Source of the DNA: Glebionis coronaria
Taxonomy: Eukaryota; Streptophyta; Magnoliopsida; Asterales; Asteraceae
Length of the DNA: 64,000 nucleotides
Assembly (NCBI GenBank): GCA_025667525.1
Contig: CM046875.1
Span: 203,604,271 to 203,668,270, forward strand
Direction of reading: 5' to 3'
This document shows, piece after piece, positions 1-11,610 of the stretch. The translations under genes and the position numbers were made by a program. A model generated the notes under the pieces. It saw only the letters and a program-made list of their open reading frames with translations, had not been told where the DNA came from and searched no databases. Within the stretch, counting starts at the first letter, position 1. Every line of letters starts with the position of its first letter.

Positions 1-1345
1 TGTTCTGTTCATGGTAAAAGCATGCGGGTTTTACATTGGTCCAGATGCAGGATCACAAGGTTTATTCTCCAAGAAGTCAACATGAATGTTTTCAGTGATT
101 CTCCTATGCTTGTTGTGATAAACCCTATATCCTTTGTTGTGTAGAGAATACCCCACAAAATATCCCTCATCACCCTTTGAATTAAACTTCCCAGGTTATC
201 ATTAGTATTTAAAATAACTACATGACATCCAAAGGGTCTAAAGAAGTCTATGTTAGGCTTCCTTTTCCAAAGTAGTTCATAAGGTGTCTTATTGTGAAAC
301 TTATTCACTAAGGCTCTATTATGAACATAACATGCTGTATTGACAGCCTCATCATAAAAAGCAATAGGTAACATAGCATCTGCTAACATGGTCCTAGCTG
401 CTTCTATTAGAGTTCTATTTCTTCTCTCAACTACACCTTTACTGTGGAGTTCTAGCTGTGCTAAACTCCCTAGTAATTCCGTTTTTGACACAAAAGGCAT
501 CTAAAATACGATTCCTATATCCACCACCATTATCACTCCTAAGAATGTTGACCTCATGGTCTGCTTTCTTTTCTATTTGAGTAATAAAATTAATTTGGGT
601 TAAAGCAGTATCACTTTTGTTAGATAAAAAGAAGGTCCATGTGAATCTAGAGTGATCATTTGTTGTTACAAAGCAGTAGGCTTTACCATTTAGACTTCTA
701 ACATTAGTAGGCCCAAACAGATCCATATGAAACAAATGTAAAGGTTTAGAACCAGAATGTACACTTTTAGACTTAAAAGAGGCCTTATGTTGCTTTCCTT
801 TAAGACATGCAACACCATTATGATCATTTTCAAAAGCTTTTGAGGGTAAACTTCTCACTAGATCATGCCTAACAAGTCTAATCATGCTCTTAAAGTTTAT
901 ATGCCCTAACCTTCTGTGACATAGATTACTCTCATCCACTGAAGCCTTAGCATAAAGACAAGACAAATTGTTGTTCATTTTAGTCCCTTTTAAATCAACA
1001 TTGTAAATGTCCTTATGTCTAGGTGTTCTATATCCAATGAACTTATCAATAGGCATCTTAAAGTTTTTACTTAATACTAAACATTCAATGTCAGTAAAAA
1101 GAACTTTATTTTTGTTTTCACAAACTTGTGACACACTAAATATATTATAACGAAATTCCTTTAACAAAAATACCTCCTCAAACTTCAAATTGTTGGTGAT
1201 TAGAGTGCCTTTGCCAGAGATGGTCCCATAACTGCCACCGAAGTACACTTTATCACCATTGCTAATAGGATTGAAGTTTCTCAAGTAATCCTCCTTCCTA
1301 GTCATGTGCCTATAGCATCCACTGTCCCAATATCCATGATCATTA
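1..1345 (-). pseudogene. Copia A protease end, GAG-pre-integrase and integrase (partial)
   Basis: Minus-strand translation shows the aspartic protease triad D-S-G at about 1320-1328, followed by a GAG-pre-integrase/HHCC region (CHRRLGHINF, then CLKGKQ) and an integrase core. First catalytic Asp: HMDLFGP. Second: LRSDNGGGY, where SDNG is kept but the usual TEF is changed. Catalytic Glu: VVERRN, reached only after a frameshift near 480-500. A second shift near 200 restores the C-terminal part with the GYFVGYS-type motif on to about position 20. A stop precedes the protease motif. The protein would cut the polyprotein and insert the cDNA. The window ends inside the integrase C-terminus. Confidence 0.8.
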
Positions 1346-2983
1346 ACCTACTTTTGAATGCCCTGCATATAAAGAAAACAAATTAGTTTTCTTTGGGGAC
1401 CCAAGTCTTGGAAGACATGGATCCAACTGGTTGTTCAACAAGAATTGACTTATTCCTTGCAACAACCTCATGTTCATCCCTTTGTGCCCTAGACACCCAA
1501 TTAGTTTCAATATGTGTAGTAATGACCTTTTCAAGATATTTAAATCTGTTACAAGTCATTGAAACACCATTAAAATTATAGTTTTACTCTTGTTTAGGTC
1601 TAAATGTTAAATTGGTTGATGCCTTAGACCCTTGTCCCTTATTAACCAAATATCTTTGTTTATATAGTCTAATAGTAGGTCTGACAGTAACTAGTTTTGG
1701 CATAGAAGTTTCAAACCTAGGGTTGTCAGCGGCTTGTCTTGCCCTGTCAGCGGATAGATTGTTCCTGTTAACGGCTAAATTAGGGTTTGCTACAGGAACC
1801 CACTGTTTGTTAGACCAAGTGTTGGTTTTTTGAAAGGGTCTTTGTCTATTGATATTAGCTCCCCTAGAGAAGAAAGGAGCCGGTCTAGTGTCCTGTGGAC
1901 TTGGGTGAGCAAAAGGTCTATGGTTGACTGTGGTTGACCTTTTTTCAGCGGATTGGGTGTATCTGCTGACGCAGTTATAGGCCAAATAAGAGAAGCTCCC
2001 ACATGTTTAACAAGCCTTTTTAGACATAAACTTAGGCTTAGAGTGATAAAAACATGTCCCATTAACACATGCTTGGCTCTGAGGTGATCTAGGTTTCCTA
2101 TACATCTTAGCATATTTAACACTAGACTTAGTCTTAGGAGATGAGCCAAGATTAATTGTTTTAACAATAGCGGGGTTAGTCACAACAATGGGCTAAACAT
2201 CAACGGACTCATCATTAAGAAGTCCACCCTTAACAAATAGAAAAGGGTTGGTTGCTTTCAATTGTTCTAAATCAATCAACTTCTTCTCATATTCCTCTAT
2301 AGGACTAATCACACGTGGTGGAGGAATAAACTCTTGCTCTTGGAATTCTGGGATACCAGTCCAAGATAAGTCATGTTTCTGTACTCCATAGATATTTCCA
2401 GGAGGAGGTGGACAGAAGCAAATTTCTTTGCATGCGTCCTAATCCTAGACATATCGTTGGGGTTTCTTTGCTCACTTATACATTTATCTAAGATAACACT
2501 AGCCTCTTCAAATTTTTCAATTTTAAGACCTACGTTTTCTTTAGATTTAATGGCCTAGTCTAACTTAAGTTGCAATTCGGTTCTAGATTCCATTAGAGTA
2601 GCTTTGGACTCATTACTATGTCTAAGATCTCTTTCTAGAACTGTAATTTGATCATTAAGATCAAATTCCATATTCCTATTTTGTTGTGCCATCCCAACTG
2701 ATTGTGCAAGTCCCCTCTTGTAGTTTCTTAGTTTGGCATCTATATCTAACAGTTTTTCTTTTAAACTTCAAACCTCTTTTTAAGTTTTCTTTGTTTTGCC
2801 TACAACCCTTACTATAATAAGCATCATCATATACCTCATTATCTGATGAAGAAGATGATTTAGCCATAAGAGCAAGTGAACATGTTTCTCTTCTTTATCA
2901 GCAACCAAAGCTTGATTCTTTGTCACCTCGTCTTCCAAATAGCTCAAATCCCATCCAATGCCATCAATGTTCTACATGGCTAC

Positions 2984-3516
2984 TGTTGAGTTTGTTTCTT
3001 GAAGGATATTTGAAACCATGATCACAATACAAAGAGTGTGCGGAAACCAATCTTATATATAAGAAGAACCATAGTATTAACCAAACGTTCAAGATTTAAT
3101 ATATTAATACGATCACTCTAAATATTGATAGGGTTTACAACCTTGAAGCTATAACAAGTAATGAGAGAAATGTGTAGAGAATATATGTGTGTAGAAGTTT
3201 GCCCATCTCTACACCCTAGGACCTCCTTTTATAGTGCAAGGGGTCCTAGTTGGTTACAAGATAATTAATACTTGCCTAAGTATTATATATTAATACTATT
3301 TAATCATTTCCTAAATAAACTTGTAACCTCCTCATCATAATTAATATACTTGATACTTTCCATAAGACTAGGAAGACTAAATATTTGATCTTATCTTCTA
3401 CAATCTTCCATCAACTTTATCTTATAACCAGTAGGAATTGTAACACTAGGAGGAACGAAGTACTCTAATAGTAACTATAACACCAGGAGTAACTACTAGT
3501 TATATTATTCCTAACA
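2984..3516 (-). mobile_element. Solo copia-type LTR (533 bp) inside gag of element A
   Basis: Flanked by a perfect 5-bp target duplication GCTAC (2979-2983 and 3517-3521). On the minus strand it begins TGTTAGGAATAATAT and ends AAACTCAACA, the canonical TG...CA. A TATA box (TATAAAAGG, about 3226-3235 on the minus strand) sits inside an 8-bp inverted repeat, CTAGGACC/GGTCCTAG (3216-3249). No internal region is present, so this is the usual product of LTR-LTR recombination. Its start resembles the outer start of the element A LTR, which suggests a related copia family. Confidence 0.85.
3216..3249 (-). promoter_or_regulatory. TATA box within an inverted repeat of the solo LTR
   Basis: Perfect arms CTAGGACC and GGTCCTAG enclose CCTTGCACTATAAAAGGA on the minus strand. 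The LTR promoter TATA therefore lies in the loop of a potential hairpin. Its role is inferred from position only; no transcription start is known. Confidence 0.55.
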
Positions 3517-4820
3517 GCTACCTTAGCCTTTAAGTCAGCATCCTCAATTTTAACAAAGTGCGTACCAACCGCTTTCCACCATCATTCCTGAGTGGAGATC
3601 TACATTCTCTTCTAAAGTATCCCATTCAATGAAAATTGAAACACTCAACCTCGAAATTTTCAAATACAACAGATTCGCCTTGATTGAATGTAAACCTTTT
3701 TCCAAACTTCTTGTAAAACCTGTTAGCCCTTATGCTGCTAAGAGCCATGTTATACTTGATGTCCATCTCTTCAATATTCTCATCACTTATCTGCTCAAGA
3801 TCTTCATAGACAATTTGAGATGCACTAGGAAAAGAAGCAATGTATGCACATACAGTATCCAAATCTATTCCAACTGGTTTAAGGCCTAGTGAAACAAAGT
3901 TGGATGTGTCAGCGGCTGAGGATGATCTGTTGACATGTGAAATCAATCTGCTGACATGTGAATTATTGAGAGTGGCTGAAGAGTCATGGTTAGAAACAAA
4001 TGCCATGTTTCCAGGGGTTGAAGTAGATGATCTTCCATACATTAGAAGATCTCCTGGTTCCATGATCTTTAATTGATTATAGATATCATCAAAAGATACA
4101 CTCTTGTGACTTTTAGTAGAAAGAATTAATTTGGTATGAATTTCCTAAGTTTCACCAAGGGATCTAAGGAAAGCAGCACTGATATCTTCTTCTTGAAACT
4201 TTAATCCCATGAATGATAATTTGCTAGTAAGATCTTGAAGACGAATCCTAACTTCACTTAGTTTTTCATTAGGAAAGTCTTTAAAGACAGTAAACCCCCT
4301 TACCAGTTGCTTTTTCCTATCATTAAAAGTGTCCTCATTGCCACCATAAGTGATTTCAATGGTTTCCCAGAGTTCTTTAACAGATTCATACCTTCTAAAC
4401 TTAAATTACTCTTTTTGACCCAGAACAAATTTAAGACAACTTAAAGATTTCATATCATTCCTTCTATTAGCTAATTCTGCAGCAGAAGTAGCTCTTCCAT
4501 CTTAAGGCCTTGATGCTTCCTCGGGCTTAGAACCCTATTTGATTCTTTGAGCTCTTGCATCTTTAATCTTTTTCTCCTTGTCAAAAGTGTTTCCATACTC
4601 AATAATTTCCGAGAAGACATAGTTGTCGACTTGGAGATATTGTTGAAAACTAAATTTTCATAGTTCAAAGTTGTCGGGGTGTAGCATGGGAATTTCGAGG
4701 TTATGATTGTTGGATGAGGATGGGGTTTCGGCAATTAGGGATGAGGTTGACATCGTGCTGTTGTGATTATGGTTTAGTATGATTTAGGGTTTTGTTCTTA
4801 AGATCAAAGTTCTTCAACAA

Positions 4821-4832
4821 GATCTGATACCA
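4821..4832 (-). other. Primer-binding site of element A (tRNA-iMet type)
   Basis: The minus strand reads TGGTATCAGATC, close to the plant copia PBS TGGTATCAGAGC complementary to initiator Met-tRNA. It lies 2 nt (AG) inside the LTR end ...GATCAACA at 4835 and upstream of the gag ATG at 4753. Confidence 0.85.
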
Positions 4833-4848
4833 CTTGTTGATCTCAAAC

Positions 4849-5240
4849 TGTTAGCCTCAAAATATTGAGTCAAACAAGAATGTTCGGTCATAAGTTTTTG
4901 TTGTAACAATTATTAGTACGTTTTAATAGTTAGTTAAATAGTCGTGAGATTACGTGCTTGATGGCTAGCTTAAAAGGCCTTTTTCAAGGTACTAAGCATT
5001 TATTCAAGCCTAGCCCAAACAATATAGTCCATAAACAAGCCCACATGTAGGGGGACTATAAATACCCTTCCTAGCATGTTAAGAAGGGTGTTGGTTGTTC
5101 ATTTTTCTAATCTAATCCTCTCTAAGTTTCACATATTCTCTCTCTTTTCTCTCTCTACTTTCTCTCTCTAGAATTTATCTACTTTCATCTTTCTTTCTTC
5201 TTTATTTCTTGTTTAATCATCACTAAAATATGGGACAACA
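4849..5240 (+). repeat. Element B 5' LTR (392 bp)
   Basis: TG...CA ends. It matches 16304-16696 along its whole length. The TATA box TATAAATA at 5057-5064 is followed at once by an inverted repeat, ACCCTTC/GAAGGGT. A CT-rich stretch with TCTCTCT runs at about 5130-5175. Confidence 0.93.
5057..5089 (+). promoter_or_regulatory. TATA box plus adjacent hairpin, element B 5' LTR
   Basis: TATAAATA (5057-5064) runs into arms ACCCTTC (5064-5070) and GAAGGGT (5083-5089). In the 3' LTR the arms are longer and perfect: ACCCTTCCTA at 16519-16528 and TAGGAAGGGT at 16535-16544. The RNA start is unknown, but the stem would lie near the 5' end of R. Confidence 0.6.
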
Positions 5241-5243
5241 TTT

Positions 5244-5255
5244 TGGTATCAATCG
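5244..5255 (+). other. Primer-binding site of element B
   Basis: TGGTATCAATCG, 3 nt after the 5' LTR end. It matches the first eight bases of the tRNA-iMet copia PBS and diverges after that. Confidence 0.7.
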
Positions 5256-5511
5256 TCACGGGGTATATTAGTGATTGGTTGTTTGGTTTTACATTTGATT
5301 CATATGCTTTAATCCATAAATCATCTCGAATTCAAAAGAAAAATTTGTGTTTTCCAGCTCTAAATCTACATATAAATTTCCTACATAGTTGTGGTAGGGA
5401 TTTGTGATAGTTGTTTTGGTGAAAATCGCAAGAAATTTTGGTTCTTTGGCTTGATTTTGGCATTAAAACTAGAAAAGGGTGTTATTTTTACGAAATCTGA
5501 CACTTCGCAAA

Positions 5512-5826
5512 AGGGTTTTCAATATTGCGAAAAATCTGTTTCAAAACTCTTCACAATCCTTAAGGGTTTCCAGATTGCGACAAGTATTGCGAAGATACAT
5601 TGCGACAAGTATTGCGGAAAGTATTGCGAAGTTTTCCATTTGAAATTGCGAAGATTACTCTTGCATATTGCGAAGATTACAACATTTTGGATTTTGCGAA
5701 GATCGCATGTGCTTATTGCGAAGACATTGCGAAGGTTGGGATTTGAGAACATTGCGAAGTTTGACAGTATTGCGAAGATTAGTATATTGAGACATTGTGA
5801 AGATTGGAAGGTCAGAACATTGCGAA
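5512..5826 (+). repeat. Irregular array of TTGCGAAGAT-like motifs in the element B leader
   Basis: About fourteen copies of TTGCGA, many extended to ATTGCGAAGATT, are scattered at uneven 10-35 bp spacing between the PBS and gag. Open frames through it on both strands follow from the repeat composition and show no known domain. The array lies in what should be the transcribed 5' leader. Confidence 0.8.
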
Positions 5827-5971
5827 GATTGGATGATTTTTCAATATTCTGAACATTTTTTGGTTTTTCGAGAACATTTTTAGGTGATTTCAACTACTTT
5901 TCACTACAACAACAATCACTACCACATCTACTTAAGATCCATATTCATTTCAAAATTCAAAGATTATCAAG

Positions 5972-8900
5972 ATGGATTTTACTACAGAGTATCGTGTGAC
6001 GAACAATAACATCATGGTGGCGGGTAACAAAGAGAGACCACCAATGCTTGTGTCAGGTCGATATGCACAATGGCAATCACGTTTTATTTGATATCTTGAT
6101 ACTAAGCCTAATGGTGATGTTCTACGCCGTTGCACCAAAGAAGGACCCTATACTCTCACTACAATAACCATTCCTGCAACTTCAGAAACCGACTCGACGC
6201 CCGGTGCCGATGAGCAGACAATTGAGGAAACATATGAGAACACTACGAAAGAGAAACGTGCTTGCATTGATGTAGAGAAAGAATAAATCTATTTGATTCT
6301 AAGTTAGATTGGGGATGATATTTACTTAACGGTCGATGCCTACTCAACTGCAAAAGAAATGTGGTTTGCCATTGAACGCTTGCAACAAGGAGAATCACTT
6401 AACGAGCAAGATGTCAAAACAAACTTGTTCTGGAACTTTGGAAAGTTTACTTCGTTGGATGGAGAATCGATTGATTCATATTACTCCAGATTCTACAAGA
6501 TGATGAATGACATGACACGAAACAACTTGGAAGTCTCCACCATGCAAGTCAATGTGCAATTTTTATAGCAACTTCAACCAGAGTGGACACGATTTGTAAC
6601 GCTTGTGAAACAACAAAATAAGTTAGACGAGGTCAACTATCACACGCTCTTTGACATTTTGAAACAATTTCAGAATGAGGCAAATGAACTTCGAGCTGAA
6701 CGGGTAGCAAGGACTGCTAATCCACTTGCTTTGCTGTCTACTACTTAACATTATCCAAATCATCGCTCTCGTACTCCAAAGTCATACTCTACTCAATCAT
6801 CATCACTAAGATACCCCACTACATCCAAGACATCTGCTCTCACAAGATCAAGAGGTAAAAAGCCTAGAGCACCATCACCACAATTTGAGCACTCATCCGA
6901 ATAAGACAGTGATGAAGAACAAGCTCAGAAGGATAGGGAAATGGAACAACAAATTGCTTTCATCATGAAATCTTACAAGAAGGTTTACTAACCCACCAAC
7001 AACAACCTCTAAACTTCATCTAACACGCGCAACCGATATGTTGTGAGCCCTCCAAGGTATGATACACATAGGCGTGGGGAGAGTCCTTCAAGGTATGATC
7101 GACGTAATCCAACGCATGTTGAGGGTTCTGTACGTTATGATCGACAACCTGCTACATATGATAATTAGAGGGCTGTTACTATTACTGGGAATAGGGAAAC
7201 AGTTGGTACTCAAGTGGTTCAGCAATGTGGGATTCAGTTGCTATAATTGTAACGGATTTGGGCATATGGCAAAGGAAACCAGAAAGCCGAAACGGGTTAA
7301 GGATTATGCATATCATAAGGATAAAATATTGTTATGCAAGAAGATGGATGCAGGGGTCAAATTATCGGCATAGGAAGGAGCAATGCTTGATGACACTCAT
7401 GATGAAGTCTCCGACCAAGAACTCGAAGCACATTACTCGTACATGGCAAAGGTTGAAGAAGTTCTCAAAGTCACTGAAGATGACAATGGTGCTATCTTTG
7501 ACACTGAGACAATCGATAAGGTACATACTGACGACGAATATAATGTGTTTGGTGATATTCATGAGCATAGTGAGCTTCTAACAACCATTACTGACACATG
7601 TATGATGGAAACGGTTGATATCAATACCACACCTGATTCATCAGACATGTGAAATAATGAGTCTGAGGATGATCAACATGTAAACGAGTATGATGATGAG
7701 GAGGAGCGTATTGCACTTGCTAACTTAATTACTTCTTTTCAAAAAGATGTCAAAGAAACTAAAAAGAGTCAAAAGCAATTAAAGAAGGTAAACTCTACGC
7801 TCACTCAAAATTTTGAAGAAAGCAAAGCTGCAGTTATAAAATCTAGTGAGCTTCTTGCAAGCTGCAGAGCTGAGCTTCTTCAAAAAGACAAAGAGCTTGC
7901 AAGGTACAAAGTGGGTGTCATTACTACTGTCAAGGATGTTTTTGAAACAAAATACAACGAATCTCTTAAGCTTTTAGAACAAGAGAAACCTAATTATAAC
8001 ACCTCTTTAAGCACGGAATGACACAAAACGTATCTTGCTACCACCAACGTGAATGAGTTAACTCAAAAGACTGGTTTTTTTTCAAGAAGATAAAACTAAA
8101 CTAGTCACTACGAAAACGGAAGAGGTTGCAAACTTGCAAAAAGATTTCAAAATTAAACAAGCTAAAGACATTGACAAAGTCGTGGAACTTGAAGTTCAAA
8201 CTGATTTTTTTTAAGAAAATTGTTTATAAAACAAATCAATCCATTCAAACCATGAGAATGTTGGCACCTCGTTCATTTTTCAAGGGTAAAGCTAGTTTTG
8301 CTAGTCCTAAGTACCTCGAGCAAGCTCAATCTGAGAACCCACGTCTATATCTTGAGGAGTCCCAATGGACCGACCTTGATTGTCTTCTTGTTAGGCCCAA
8401 TAGTGATGAGTCACTATGTTTTGAAGAGGAGAGTATATCACCAGTGAATAAATACTTTATGAAACCATATAATTATGCTTATGAAAATAGTCTTTATGAA
8501 ATTTTCAAACCACAAAACAGAAGTCTCATGAGCAAATATTTTAAGAATGTGCACAAATAAGAATTAAATGCAGACAAGTTTTTGCCACTAAGAAAACTAA
8601 TGTTTCAAAATATATCGGGTACTTGCTGCATCAAGCTTCTATAAGCAAGAGTAAGCAAGCACTTAGTATTCTTAAGAGTAACATTGAAAATTTCAAAAAG
8701 GTTGTTAATGATGACTGGAAAAAACGTGAACTTTTGAAAGGATATAAAGAAATTCCTCATGATATAACTATTCTTGTGAAAACTATTTTGATTCCGCTTG
8801 CGGAAATAACAAAGAAACATGCTTTGGAATTTGAAATGTTAATAGTGAAAGAAATGTTTGACGATTTAAAATATGTGGAATCTCTTGAAAAATAAATTGA

Positions 8901-10219
8901 CGACCATCAACCTGAAAGAGACGATTTTTCTATATTATATGATCTACTCTTGCAAGAACGCCTCTCAAAAGATATTATGTGTGTTTATGTTACATCTTGT
9001 GCTAATATTGATGAATATTCTAATGTTGCATGCAAATATCTTGATCAAGTCAAAGAGTGTGAACGTCTTGAAACTGATCTTTAAAATAAAGTTGACCAAA
9101 AAGAGTTTTCATTAATTCAACATAGATATGATTATCTTCAAAAACATTGTCATTCACTTGAACTTGCTTTGCAAACCGAAGTTGCCAACTTTTAAAATGA
9201 TACACCTTTAGAAGTAAAATTACCTGAGTCATGTCGATTACTAAATGAAAAAAGTCTTGATATTGTGGATTTGAAAGCTCTGTTACAAGAAAAAGACATA
9301 GCAATAGAAGAGTTGAAGAAACTCGTTGCTAAAATAGGTGGGAAAATTGTGGAACCTAGAATTAAGAAACATGTTGTGAGAGAATCCAATGCGTATAAAG
9401 TGACTAAATCCTCTGTTTGGGAAAACCATCTGTTTTCTCAAATTCTTCATTTGCAACCTCTGGGTTTACCCCCAAGACGGATGGGAAGCATAGGTTACCA
9501 CAGACTCGTCCCAAAATGGTTATTCAAGCACAAATGTGCTCGAATCAGGGATGTATCGATTAGCCACTAAACCCACACAAAACAAAGATAGTCACTCGCC
9601 TCAGAGTTCTAGAAACACTAATAGACGTGTGTCTTTTACTACAGGAGTAGTCCCCACTGCTAGTGTTAGCTGGCCTCAGCTTAAGAGCACTCGGATGAAT
9701 GGAAAGGTTTGGCAAAACAAAAGTTAAGGGAAGATGAAGAAAGTAGAAGACCACCAAGGAATTTGAATGTTTCTAATAATAAAACGTCTATAATCGCATG
9801 TAATGAGGATTTGAATGATTCGACTACTTTGAATGCAAAAAATTGTAAGTTTGATTGTGTGAAATGTGGAAAATGTGCTAATGTTGATCATTCTATGTGT
9901 GCTATGAATAATGTGAAAGGCGTAGATACTAGAACTAAGAAGCAAGTTGCGATGCCTATTAGTGCTAGTAAACCCAAACACAAAGTGATACATTCAGGTG
10001 CAACCCCCACTAAGAAAAGTATTACATCAGACTCCACCACTAAGAACCCTAGAAGCAGAATTAGGGAATTATATGAGTCTGTTAGTAAATCTTGGAAATG
10101 GTGGATTGCTAATCAATGTCCTCCAGGATATAAATGGATGCCTAAGGTTAGGAAAAAAAACGTGACAACGAGCGTTAGTGTACCTTTAAGCGCTGAAACT
10201 AGGGAAATTAATGAATCAT
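5972..10219 (+). pseudogene. Element B gag (long copia gag, many stops and frameshifts)
   Basis: It starts at the ATG at 5972 (MDFTTEYRV). A UBN2-like gag domain spans about 6050-6720, with WFAIERLQQGESLNEQDVKTN and YYSRFYKMMNDM. The zinc knuckle at 7239-7280 reads CYNCNGFGHMAKET: CX2CX4H is kept but the last Cys is Thr. A long charged, coiled-coil-like part follows (7380-9400; DLKYVESLEK and IEELKKL are recognisable). Then comes a basic Ser/Thr-rich region with a CVKCGKC motif (about 9860-9880) and the KSWKWWIANQCPPGYKW motif (about 10090-10135). At least seven frame changes and many stops (6089, 6283, 6565 and others) occur. The gene would encode capsid and nucleocapsid. Confidence 0.85.
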
Positions 10220-10252
10220 AAATCAAAACTAACATGGAATCCAATTTAGAAA

Positions 10253-11581
10253 ATGCTCCATCGTGTTCTAATTCTTCTGCAGGTGATCGAAATAATTCTC
10301 TTCATACTGGACTCCGGATGCACAAAGCACACGACGGGGAATCTCAAGCTTCTAATTAACTTCGTGGAGAAGTTAATGGGTACGGTCCGACTCGGAAATG
10401 ATAAATTTGCACCGATCCTAGGGTATGTAGATTTGGTTCAAGGGAATATCACGATCAAAAGGCTATACTACGTCGAAGGGCTCAATCACAATCTTTTCTC
10501 GGTTGGTCAATTATGTGATGCAGATTTGGAGGTTGCTTTCAGAAAGAAGACATGTTTTGTTCGTGATTATGAGGGGAATGATTTACTCACTAGTTCACGG
10601 GGTACAGATTTTTACACGATCTCAGTTCAAGACACAACTTCTACAATTCCAAATTTCTTCATGGCTAAAGCTTCAACGACTCAGGCATGGTTATGAATCA
10701 ACGTCTATCTCATCTTAATTTAGATACCATCAACTTTCTTTCTAAGAAAGATATTATGAGAGGCCTTCCAAGCTTGAAATTCATCAGAGATCATCTTTGT
10801 TCTTCTTGTGAGCTTTGTAAAGCTAAACGGAGTAGTTTCAAGACAAAGACTACACCAAGCTCTAAAGTACGGTTACATCTTCTTCATATAGATTTTTGTG
10901 GCCCCATGCGTGTTCAAAGTATCAATGGGAAGAAATACGTTATGGTAATTATCGATGACTACTCAAGGTACACGTGGACTCACTTCTTGAGGTGTAAGGA
11001 TGAAACACCCGAAGTTCTCATCAACTTTCTTAAGCTGATACAACGTGGTCTTCAAGCTCAAGTAAAAGTGGTACGTACTGACAAAGGCACAGAATTCTTG
11101 AATTCAACTCAGAATAATTATTTTGAATCCGAAGGGATTGAACATGAAATATCTATTGCTCGAACACCCGAACAAAACGGTGTGGTTGAAAGACGAAACT
11201 GTACTTTTGTTGAGGCTGCTCAAACATTATTATCCGCTTCAAAACTACCACTATTCTTTTGGGCCGAAGCTGTGTCAACCGCATGCTACACACAAAACCG
11301 ATCCTTAATTATTCCAAGACACGAAAAGACACCATATCACATAATTCTTGATCGAAAACCTTCACTCAAACACCTTCATGTTTTTGGATGTACGTGTTCA
11401 AATTCGAGATGGTGAAAATGTGGACAAGATGAAAGAGAAAGGTGATGCATGCATTATAGTGGGATATGCAACTCAGTCTAAGGGATATAGAATGTACAAC
11501 AAGAGAACAAAATTGATAGCCGAGACTATTCAAATCAGATTTGATGAATTACAAAAATGGAACTTGAACAAAACAATTTAA
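10253..11581 (+). pseudogene. Element B protease, GAG-pre-integrase and integrase
   Basis: The protease active site D-S-G lies at about 10310 (ILDSGCTKHTTG). GAG-pre-integrase follows (LYYVEGLNHNLFSVGQLCD). A frameshift near 10690 separates it from the HHCC domain (RLSHLNLDTINFL ... CSSCELCKAKR). In the integrase core all three catalytic positions are visible: Asp in HIDFCGP, Asp in VRTDKGTEF and Glu in EQNGVVERRN. A second frameshift near 11395 leads into the C-terminal part with ACIIVGYATQSKGYR, a copia hallmark. Domain content and order are normal for the family; only the frame is broken. Confidence 0.9.
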
Positions 11582-11610
11582 GTCCTGATCCACAACGATA
11601 AAAGACTTAT

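Larger units (their letters stand above)
1346..4753 (-). pseudogene. Copia A gag, degenerate, split by a solo LTR
   Basis: The start is the ATG at 4753, which opens an MSTSSLIAETPSS-like N-terminus typical of Asteraceae copia gag. It is 68 bp inside the primer-binding site. Several in-frame stops follow (for example near 4660 and 4500). The segment 4063-3600 resembles the region before the first zinc knuckle (DIKYNMALSSIRANRF). The knuckle itself reads C-F-N-F-H-stop at about 3650-3600, so its second Cys is lost and its His is changed. After the solo LTR the gag resumes at 2983 (DGIGWDLSYLEDEV, then AKSSSSSDNEVYDDAYYSKGC). A second knuckle-like motif (ACLTCGSFSYLAYNC, His replaced by Tyr) is at about 2010-1970, followed by a Gln/Asn/Arg-rich tail to 1584. 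It would have been the capsid/nucleocapsid part. Confidence 0.75.

Noticed and set aside
5391..5893. Overlapping open frames of 124-153 codons on both strands
   Set aside because: They arise from the TTGCGAAGAT motif array, which lacks stops; no domain, and they lie in the leader of element B.
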